DNA from: Melioribacteraceae bacterium
GTDB taxonomy: Bacteria; Bacteroidota; Ignavibacteria; Ignavibacteriales; Melioribacteraceae
NCBI GenBank assembly: GCA_015486905.1
Contig: WFQV01000427.1
Coordinates: 1 to 8,050 of the forward strand
Direction of reading: 5' to 3'
Length of the DNA: 8,050 bases
Shown: positions 1-5,899 of the stretch, one piece after another
Layout: each line of letters starts with the position of its first letter
How positions within the stretch are numbered: position 1 is the stretch's first letter
The notes under the pieces: model-generated
What the model was told of the DNA's origin: nothing
What the model saw: the letters and a program-made list of their open reading frames with translations, nothing else
The model's database searches: none
Made by a program: the position numbers and the translations under genes

Positions 1-58
1 ACGCAGTTTGTCCATCACGTTGAGTTCACAATTTTGATACCTTCGGCATATTTAATCT

Positions 59-94
59 ATTCCCTATTTTTTTTCTAAAAAATTTCGAGGGAAT
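59..94. repeat. Weak AT-rich inverted repeat
   Basis: ATTCCCT at 59-65 is matched by AGGGAAT at 88-94. The loop itself contains a T run followed by an A run that could pair and extend the stem. Neither strand has a T tract after the stem, so it is not a standard terminator. It may be chance in AT-rich DNA, or a weak transcript-end structure. Confidence 0.3.
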
Positions 95-164
95 CCAAAA
101 AGCTTAATTATGCTATTGCAAGGAGTAAAGCGATGTGTTAAACTCCCGAATAAACTTGGTTGTT

Positions 165-192
165 GGATGATTGCATGGATGGATGATTGGAT
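165..192. repeat. Degenerate 4-base tandem repeat (GGAT/GATT)
   Basis: Seven consecutive tetranucleotides read GGAT, GATT, GCAT, GGAT, GGAT, GATT, GGAT without a break in phase. A more decayed continuation (GTTT, TGAT, TGTT) runs to about 204. It lies between the unassigned left end of the window and the palindromic element starting near 213. No function can be read from it; slippage-type expansion is the simple explanation. Confidence 0.75.
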
Positions 193-212
193 GTTTTGAT
201 TGTTGGCAACCT

Positions 213-304
213 GTCATTGCGAGTCCCGCCCTGTCAGGGCGTGGCAATCGGTTAGCAAAGCTACAGATTGCTTCGTCGTTCGCAAGCTCACTCCTCGCAA
301 TGAC
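213..304. repeat. Nested palindromic repeat element (REP/MITE-like)
   Basis: The outer arms are an exact 11-base inverted repeat, GTCATTGCGAG at 213-223 and CTCGCAATGAC at 294-304. Inside lie a second inverted pair, GCAATC at 244-249 with GATTGC at 266-271, and a central hairpin TAGC-AAA-GCTA at 253-263. A separate hairpin, GCCCTG-T-CAGGGC, sits at 228-240. A competing pair, AAGCTC at 284-289 with GAGCTT at 305-310, overlaps the right arm. From general knowledge, GTCATTGCGAG...CTCGCAATGAC elements with an internal GGCAATC/GATTGC pair occur in many copies between genes in diverse bacterial genomes, so a dispersed non-coding repeat is the likely identity. It encodes no protein. In the transcript it could fold strongly just after der and protect or define the 3' end; that part is inference. 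Confidence 0.85.
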
Positions 305-313
305 GAGCTTTTA

Positions 314-348
314 AGAATTAAGAATGAAAAATTAAAAATGAAGAATTG
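314..348. repeat. Five-unit 7-base tandem repeat next to the der stop
   Basis: Five uninterrupted heptamers read AGAATTA, AGAATGA, AAAATTA, AAAATGA, AGAATTG, with consensus ARAATKA. The sixth base alternates T/G, hinting at a 14-base higher-order unit. It starts 9 bases beyond the palindromic element and ends 7 bases from the der stop codon, so on the transcribed strand it forms a T-rich stretch straight after der. Its role is unknown. Confidence 0.8.
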
Positions 349-355
349 TGAAATA

Positions 356-1669
356 TTATTTATCTCTAAATGTTAGCGTCATCGGTACGCCCTGAAAACC
401 AAAGCGTTCACGGATTATCCTTTCCACAAAGCGTCGGTATGAATCGGGAATGTATTTGGAATTGTTCGCAAAAAGAAGGAAAATCGGGTATTTCTCTCCA
501 ACCTGGGTTAAATATTTTATTTTTACTTCCTTCCCTGTCGGGGTTGCGGGAGGGGGAGTTTTGGCAAGCTCGGGTAAAATAACATCGTTTAATCTTTTCG
601 TGTCTATTTTTTTCTTCCTCTCGGATTGAATCCTCTTAGCCAAGTCTATTAACTTAAACAACCTCTGCTTAGTAAGAGCCGAAATAAAAATAACCGGTGC
701 GTAATTAACCGGTCCCAATTTGGTTAATATTTCTTTCTCGAACTTTGCCGCCGTATTTGAATCCTTTTCAAATAAATCCCATTTATTTACCGCAATAATT
801 AAACCTTTCCGCCTTCTCACGGCTTCATCCAGAATTTTCAAATCCTGCTTTTCAACTCCCGAGGTTGCGTCAATCATTACAACTGCCACATCCGAATCGG
901 CTAGGGCACGCAAAGTGCGAACGGTGGAATAAAATTCAATGTTCTCTCTTACTTTGGATTTCTTTCTCAGTCCGGCGGTATCCACAAGAACAATCTCTTC
1001 ACCGTAATATTTCAATACGCTGTTAATGCTGTCCCGCGTTGTGCCGGGAATGTCGGTCACAATGCTTCTGTCGTGGCCCAGCAAAGCGTTGGTTAAAGAT
1101 GACTTGCCCACATTAGGTTTGCCTACAATTGCAATTCTGAGCCTTTGTTCTTCTTCTCTTTCTTCCTGAGGGAATTGTAGTCCGGTAAGCAGGTCATCTA
1201 AAAAATTGCCGATGTTCCTGCCGTGCAAAGCAGAGATGTCGTAAACCCTCTCTATTCCCATGCTGTAAAATTCCGATGCATTCAAACCTATTTGGGGATT
1301 ATCGGATTTATTCACAAGCACGAAAACCGGCTTGCGTGAAAAATGAAGACGTTTGCCTATCTCTTCGTCAATCGGTGTAATACCGGATTTGGCATCAACA
1401 AGAAAAATGATTGCATCCGCTTCGTCTATTGCAATGTCAATCTGCTCGCGGATTACAACATCGAAGAGTTCGTCGGAATCTGGGACGTAGCCGCCGGTGT
1501 CAATCAATTGAAAATTTCTACCGTTCCATTCCACCTCGCCGTAAACCCTGTCCCGCGTAACGCCGCTAACGTCGTCAACAATTGAACTTTTGCTTCTTGT
1601 CAAGCGGTTGAACAGAGTCGATTTCCCCACGTTGGGTCTTCCGACAATTACAACCAAAGGTAACTTCAT
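356..1669 (-). CDS. der: Ribosome biogenesis GTPase Der (EngA)
   Basis: This is a complete 437-residue Der, the essential tandem-GTPase protein that assists maturation of the 50S ribosomal subunit in the cytoplasm. G domain 1 has the P-loop GRPNVGKS at 10-17, DTGG at 57-60, NKSD at 120-123 and SA at 146-147. An acidic linker (about 168-175) leads to G domain 2, with GKPNVGKS at 183-190, PGTTRD at 208-213, DTAG at 230-233, NKWD at 295-298 and SAL at 330-332. The C-terminal KH-like domain runs from about 355 to the end. Length and order match the family and no GTPase motif is missing. The ATG follows the previous gene's TAA after one base (TAAAATG). Only a weak AAAGTG-like Shine-Dalgarno precedes it, so reinitiation after the upstream gene is likely. 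It is the last gene of the cluster. Confidence 0.97.
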   Translation of the reverse strand: MKLPLVVIVGRPNVGKSTLFNRLTRSKSSIVDDVSGVTRDRVYGEVEWNGRNFQLIDTGGYVPDSDELFDVVIREQIDIAIDEADAIIFLVDAKSGITPIDEEIGKRLHFSRKPVFVLVNKSDNPQIGLNASEFYSMGIERVYDISALHGRNIGNFLDDLLTGLQFPQEEREEEQRLRIAIVGKPNVGKSSLTNALLGHDRSIVTDIPGTTRDSINSVLKYYGEEIVLVDTAGLRKKSKVRENIEFYSTVRTLRALADSDVAVVMIDATSGVEKQDLKILDEAVRRRKGLIIAVNKWDLFEKDSNTAAKFEKEILTKLGPVNYAPVIFISALTKQRLFKLIDLAKRIQSERKKKIDTKRLNDVILPELAKTPPPATPTGKEVKIKYLTQVGEKYPIFLLFANNSKYIPDSYRRFVERIIRERFGFQGVPMTLTFRDK

Positions 1670-1670
1670 T

Positions 1671-2543
1671 TTAAAAATTCACTTTAATATTTAATTCCGG
1701 ATAGTAAAAATAAGCAAATCCGAGATTAGCTTTCTTGAGCGTAACCTTGCTCTCTATTTTTTTGTTGAATTTATTTGCAGACCAGGCAGATTCCACAGCG
1801 CTAATCACGTGGTTAACAATCACAATTACAACTGCAGTGTTCATTACATTGTAGAATGAATTTGCCTTGCCGCGCATATCGGAATAGTGATGATAACGCG
1901 GTGTAACATCGTCACCGTATTTGAACGGCGTGTGCTCGTTTCCGAAATCATCCCAGCCGGGATTGAACTGTGGATATTTGCCAATCATTTCGTAGTACTG
2001 CTGTTCACCGAAGTGGGCCAACTGATGTGAATAATAGCCGCCTATATCACTTTCCAATTTGTTTAGCACGGCCCAATTTACTTGAGTCTGAGCCGGGTCG
2101 GTAAATAAATTCGAATAATCATTTTCATCCAAAGAACCGTTAAGCGTCTTAAGATTTGTAATTGTCCAGAGTGCGTAACGCGCTACCGACCAATGCTTCT
2201 GTGCGTACTTCTCAAAAATTGCCGTCTCGTCGTCGCCCTTCTTGTCGTAAATAACACCTACCGTAATTGCCGCAACTTCGGCACTAAAAAATAAAATACT
2301 TTTAAGATAATCACCGTTGTAAAATTGACCCGCACCAGGCATAAAAGCCGAAAGACCGGCAGCAATGAAAACCGATTTCTTGCTTGCCGTGGTTTCCTCT
2401 GATTGTTGATTAAAATTATGAAGCGCTTTTTCAATTGAAATTTGTGAATCCAATTTTAGGTTTCCGCTCAAGTTGTTGCTTTTTAATTGAGCAAAAACAG
2501 AAGCGGAAAAGAGCGTAGCTATTAAAAATATTTTTAACTTCAT
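1671..2543 (-). CDS. DUF5683-like exported/membrane protein, unknown function
   Basis: The 290-residue protein begins with a clear signal peptide (MKLKIF, hydrophobic core, SVFA before Q19). After a polar stretch there is a hydrophobic segment at about 57-75 containing PGAGQFYNGDYLKS (69-82). A second hydrophobic segment lies at about 83-98 and a third near 234-252. The PGAGQFYN motif followed by hydrophobic helices resembles the DUF5683 family of Bacteroidota/Chlorobi-type bacteria, whose function is not known to me. The middle (about 100-225) is polar and rich in aromatic residues and His, with no catalytic motif I recognise. The end, YPELNIKVNF, has alternating hydrophobicity and a terminal Phe, as in outer-membrane strands, but it is too short to call a barrel. 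The ATG is supported by GAGGA nine bases upstream. It sits between the outer-membrane protease fusion and der, which suggests an envelope role, but no specific function can be assigned. Confidence 0.8.
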   Translation of the reverse strand: MKLKIFLIATLFSASVFAQLKSNNLSGNLKLDSQISIEKALHNFNQQSEETTASKKSVFIAAGLSAFMPGAGQFYNGDYLKSILFFSAEVAAITVGVIYDKKGDDETAIFEKYAQKHWSVARYALWTITNLKTLNGSLDENDYSNLFTDPAQTQVNWAVLNKLESDIGGYYSHQLAHFGEQQYYEMIGKYPQFNPGWDDFGNEHTPFKYGDDVTPRYHHYSDMRGKANSFYNVMNTAVVIVIVNHVISAVESAWSANKFNKKIESKVTLKKANLGFAYFYYPELNIKVNF

Positions 2544-2552
2544 TTTTGTTTA

Positions 2553-2557
2553 TCCTC
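2553..2557 (-). promoter_or_regulatory. Shine-Dalgarno of the DUF5683-like gene, overlapping the upstream stop
   Basis: GAGGA on the minus strand lies nine bases before the ATG ending at 2543. It shares bases with the TGA stop (2556-2558) of the upstream gene, so a ribosome finishing that gene is already at the next ribosome binding site. This is the only strong Shine-Dalgarno I see in the cluster. Confidence 0.7.
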
Positions 2558-5500
2558 ACAAACTAAAATCGAATAATATTCCGCCGTAAAATCTCCATTC
2601 TTTCCCGTAGGTAACGTTCTCACCGAAAATATTCCTTGTAAATCTATCGAATGAATAAGCAGCATTAAAGAAAACACTCGTCGGAAAGATGTAAAAAGAA
2701 ATCATTTTAATTCTTAATCCTATTCCGGCTCCCTTCTTGAAATCCTGCCAGCCTGGGAACCTGCCTGTCCATGCATTTCCAACATCACCAAAAACAGAGA
2801 AGTAAATTTTGTCCAAGTAAATATGCCCCAAACGTGCGTCGATGTTTTTAAACAACGGGAAGCGGTAAGTTAAATTTAGCCAACCGACTTTATTACCGCT
2901 GAGCGCGTAAAAGGGGTAGCACTTCATCCCCACTAATCCGCCCAAATAAAAATCGAAGAAGTTCGGGACGGATTTTCCGAGAATTGCACCACCGCGGAAA
3001 CGAAAGCTGAGAGTTTGGTGCCGTGCTACCGACAAATACTCTTTCCAATTTAATTCCACGCGATTGAAATCGTAGCGCCGGTAAAGGGGGACTAACACAC
3101 CGTCTTCAATTTTATACTGACTGTCGGGGTTGTATTTGTCAAAGTCGTAAGAATACTTAAACTCAACTTCCCTGCCAACGGGGTTAATATCCGAGTCAAC
3201 ATTCGGCGTTAAACCTTTGTAATCGTACTTAAGCTGTAAGCTTCTTCCGATGAAATACTCGTCACTCATGCTCGGGTAAAGTGTAGTTGTGTGTGGAATA
3301 ATGAAACTTCCCAACGCTGCAGTGTAACGGCTGAAAGAAAATCTGAATTCCAAATTGTGGCCCCGCCCTATTATTCTTTGCTTTGCGGCGAAATCAACCT
3401 CGAAAAGATTGTAAGTAACATTTGTCGGCACAATGTAATCCGGGCGGTTCGGGTCGAAAACAATCTGAACATCGGTCTTTCTGCTAACGCTAAAAAGCTC
3501 AAGCGAAAGTTGAGGTTTTAAGCCGAGAGCGTAAAGCATCGGCACTCTATCGTTGTACTGAAGCATTAGGAACAAATCCCTTTCCATTCTTCTATTGATT
3601 GACCCGCCTCCGAAAATGCTGTACCTATTAAGCATATCTGAGGAAGTGAAATAGACACCGGGCTTTATTTTGTCCAATCCTTTATTGGAAGTATTGTAAT
3701 TGTCGTAACGCACGAATGGAAAGAAACTCATTTGTGTAAATGCCCCTCCGTACTTTTTCACCTTGTAATTCGGAATATCGTAATCGTTAAAATGTCTCAG
3801 TGAGTCAATTTCGGCTTTAGTGAAATCGCCATTTGGTTTGTCGTGCCCTAAAGGCGGATTGTTGCGCCAAACGTAATGAGCTGAAGTATCAACCTTAGCT
3901 TGTTCCTCGGGTTTGATTAAAAATATCTTGTAACCTTTTGAAGTGTAGCCTGCGTAGGCAATGCGTCCGTCTTTGTAAGCATCGGGCATAAAGGCACCGC
4001 CAATAGCGTTTGTAAGTTGCTTTGTCTTACCGCTTTGCAAGTCGTATTCGTAAATGTTAAATATTCCGGTTTTGTCGCAGGAGAAATAAATCTTACCGTT
4101 TTTTTCAACCGGATTACGCTCGTCATACTTTGCATGCATTATTAGTTCAAAATTTGAACCGTTTGTGTCAACGCGTCCGATATCCCGCCCGACGTGGTAA
4201 GAATAGTCGAAGAGTATGTAAGAATCATCCTCGCTGAACTTTGGATTGTAAACCTGCTCGCCGTTCTCGAAGAAAGTAATCCGCTTGAAGTTTTTCCCGT
4301 CGATATTGACTATCCCCAAGTTCGAAGTTCCGTCCTTCTGAAAGACAAAAACCACTTTCTTACCGTCGTGGGAAAGTGAAGGATTGTTAGCACGCAATCC
4401 GTGCGTCAGCCTTTTCTCATCCTTTGTTTTCAAATCGTAAACGTAAAGGTCGTGAATGTTAATCCAGTTCTTATTATTGTCGGAAAGTTTGGCGTAAAGA
4501 ATTTTGTTGGTATCCGGCAAAACGGAGAAAGTCGAATGCACGTCATTAATGAGAAGCTTCTCTTTCCCGGTTTTTAAGTCGTATTGGTAAAGGCTTGAGA
4601 GAGAAAGATAGTCCTGTGACTTATTCGAAACGTAGTAAATCTTTTTCCCGTCTTTGGAAAATACTGGGTAGAAGTTTCCAAATCCTTCCTTAATTATTTC
4701 CTTGCCTTCAACCAAATTTTCCAATACCTTTTTACTTCTCTTCCCGTAATCCTTTTTAACGAAGGAGCTCCACTCGTTGTAAATTTGGTTTCCGTCTTTT
4801 CCAAGCACATCTTCGAAAGCCGCATCGATTGTAAAATTTTTAATTACACCCAGCCTTTCGGAAATCAACCGCAGTTTGTCCTCTCCGTATTTTTGAGAGA
4901 TGTAGCGGACGAGTGCAAAGCCGGAGTTGTAAACCGATTCGTTACCGAGACTTGTTTTACTGAACACGCCCATTTGGTTCCACGTAAGCATATCATTATC
5001 TAATGCGTAGCAGCGGAGAATCATATCCCTGTGCGTGTCCCAATCGTCGTAGTGAAAATCTTTTCGCATATATTGAGCCGTGCCTTCGGCAAACCAGGAA
5101 GGCACGTTAACCATTGCAATGGGGTAAGAAGCAATTACATTAGGGAATCCGTAAAGGATGTCGGGGCGTCGTTTGTCCTCGTAATTCATAAATTGGAGAT
5201 AGAAAGCCGGTATGCGGCGTGTCATTTTCATCGAAGATTGAATTTGCACCATGTGTGTAAATTCGTGGGAGATTACATTACGCAGCCAATTGTGCGCACC
5301 ACGTAGTTCAAAATCGAGAGCGGAAGCCCAAATCTCAATCTTGTTGTCGAAGAAATACGTTGCCCCGTTCGAATAATCGTCAATGTCTTTAATTACAAAA
5401 TGAACTATTCCAGGGTCATATTTGTAAAGTCTTATTAAAGGAACTGCAACTTCGTCGGCTATCTTTGCAACCAGCCTTGCGGTGCGTTCCGCCCCTTCGT

Positions 5501-5624
5501 GGAAATGCACTTCCACATGCTTACCTTTAATTGTGTACCAATTGTATTCGGGGTGATATCTGTCCCACTGTGCAAAAACTGCAACAGAGGAAATCAACAA
5601 CAACAAAAATATTTTACGCATCAT
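2556..5624 (-). CDS. Outer-membrane fusion: gluzincin protease, TolB-like propeller, Omp85-like barrel
   Basis: Numbering is from the ATG at 5624 (1022 residues). A signal peptide (MRKIFLLLLISSVAVFA-Q) directs export. Residues about 20-300 form a peptidase-MA-like gluzincin domain: HEFTH at 120-124 supplies two zinc ligands and the catalytic Glu, and E180 in WFAEGTAQY is the expected third ligand. Residues about 314-573 hold roughly six PD40/TolB-type blades (NFYPVFSKDGKKIYYVS, NNPSLSHDGKKVVFVF, YNPKFSEDDSYILFDY and others). From about 635 the sequence has alternating, aromatic-rich strands ending in GGILFDFSL. FGDVGNAW and FYLGG...YRFPLF resemble the end of Omp85/BamA-type barrels. The expected product is an outer-membrane-anchored metalloprotease whose propeller may bind a partner. 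The substrate, and whether the soluble part faces the periplasm or the outside, are unknown. An upstream in-frame TTG at 5630 is possible, but ATG-ATG at 5624/5621 followed by RK and the hydrophobic core is the better start. It lies 11 bases after the previous stop. Confidence 0.88.
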   Translation of the reverse strand: MMRKIFLLLLISSVAVFAQWDRYHPEYNWYTIKGKHVEVHFHEGAERTARLVAKIADEVAVPLIRLYKYDPGIVHFVIKDIDDYSNGATYFFDNKIEIWASALDFELRGAHNWLRNVISHEFTHMVQIQSSMKMTRRIPAFYLQFMNYEDKRRPDILYGFPNVIASYPIAMVNVPSWFAEGTAQYMRKDFHYDDWDTHRDMILRCYALDNDMLTWNQMGVFSKTSLGNESVYNSGFALVRYISQKYGEDKLRLISERLGVIKNFTIDAAFEDVLGKDGNQIYNEWSSFVKKDYGKRSKKVLENLVEGKEIIKEGFGNFYPVFSKDGKKIYYVSNKSQDYLSLSSLYQYDLKTGKEKLLINDVHSTFSVLPDTNKILYAKLSDNNKNWINIHDLYVYDLKTKDEKRLTHGLRANNPSLSHDGKKVVFVFQKDGTSNLGIVNIDGKNFKRITFFENGEQVYNPKFSEDDSYILFDYSYHVGRDIGRVDTNGSNFELIMHAKYDERNPVEKNGKIYFSCDKTGIFNIYEYDLQSGKTKQLTNAIGGAFMPDAYKDGRIAYAGYTSKGYKIFLIKPEEQAKVDTSAHYVWRNNPPLGHDKPNGDFTKAEIDSLRHFNDYDIPNYKVKKYGGAFTQMSFFPFVRYDNYNTSNKGLDKIKPGVYFTSSDMLNRYSIFGGGSINRRMERDLFLMLQYNDRVPMLYALGLKPQLSLELFSVSRKTDVQIVFDPNRPDYIVPTNVTYNLFEVDFAAKQRIIGRGHNLEFRFSFSRYTAALGSFIIPHTTTLYPSMSDEYFIGRSLQLKYDYKGLTPNVDSDINPVGREVEFKYSYDFDKYNPDSQYKIEDGVLVPLYRRYDFNRVELNWKEYLSVARHQTLSFRFRGGAILGKSVPNFFDFYLGGLVGMKCYPFYALSGNKVGWLNLTYRFPLFKNIDARLGHIYLDKIYFSVFGDVGNAWTGRFPGWQDFKKGAGIGLRIKMISFYIFPTSVFFNAAYSFDRFTRNIFGENVTYGKEWRFYGGILFDFSL

Positions 5625-5635
5625 AACCAACTAAA

Positions 5636-5899
5636 TTAATGAATCACTGCAATTTTAATTATTTTGTAAGCGGACTTGCCCGAAAGGCTTGTAACATTAA
5701 TGTGAGCAAAGTAAACTCCGCTTTGAACATTACTTACGTTCCACGTAATCTCACTTGCAAAACCGCCTTTAGCTTGTGTGGTAATTTTCTTAACTATCTC
5801 ACCCGACAAATCCATTATTGTAATTTCAATTTTGGAATCTTCGTTTACAAAATAACGGATGTGAGTCTCGCCTCCGTAAACCGGATTAGGCCAATTGTA
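5636..5899 (-). other. T9SS type A C-terminal sorting domain (within the M6-like gene)
   Basis: The final 87 residues run from YNWPNPVYGGETHIRYFV through IEITIMDLSGEIVKKI to NVQSGVYFAHI and a basic, hydrophobic tail. The NWPNP opening, the Ig-like strand pattern and the SGVYFA strand are characteristic of the Por-type sorting domain, which targets cargo across the outer membrane and is usually removed or anchored afterwards. This implies a functional T9SS in the host; none of its components is in this window. Confidence 0.85.

Larger units (their letters stand above)
1..355. other. Non-coding tail downstream of der, repeat-rich
   Basis: I see no convincing gene here. Reading away from the der stop codon it contains a 7-base tandem repeat, a large nested palindrome, a degenerate 4-base tandem and then AT-rich sequence with a weak inverted repeat; these are listed separately. 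On the minus strand an ATG at 13-15 opens a frame (MDKLR) that leaves the window after five codons, too little to call. No canonical Rho-independent terminator (GC stem followed by a T run) is present for the minus-strand transcript. Confidence 0.7.

Noticed and set aside
1..15. Start of another minus-strand gene (MDKLR)
   Set aside because: Only five codons are visible, with no clear Shine-Dalgarno; it cannot be separated from chance.
213..304. Rho-independent terminator for der
   Set aside because: The structure is large and interrupted, and is not followed by a T tract on the minus strand, so it is called a repeat rather than a terminator.
165..348. CRISPR array
   Set aside because: The repeated units are 4 or 7 bases long with no spacers, and the palindrome occurs once; no cas gene is present.
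370..582. Plus-strand open frame within der
   Set aside because: Antisense shadow of a clear der coding sequence, with low-complexity, non-family-like translation. The same applies to plus-strand frames at 720-932, 1343-1585, 3291-3521, 4194-4379, 4785-5003, 5031-5306, 5639-5941, 6521-6721, 6984-7169 and 7441-7698.
3917..4135. Small minus-strand frame inside the propeller region
   Set aside because: It lies wholly within the long coding sequence in another frame and has no start signal or recognisable protein; the frame at 5845-6039 is rejected for the same reason.
5628..5630. TTG as the start of the protease-propeller-barrel gene
   Set aside because: It adds only two residues before two consecutive ATG codons that lead straight into a normal signal peptide, and has no better ribosome binding site.
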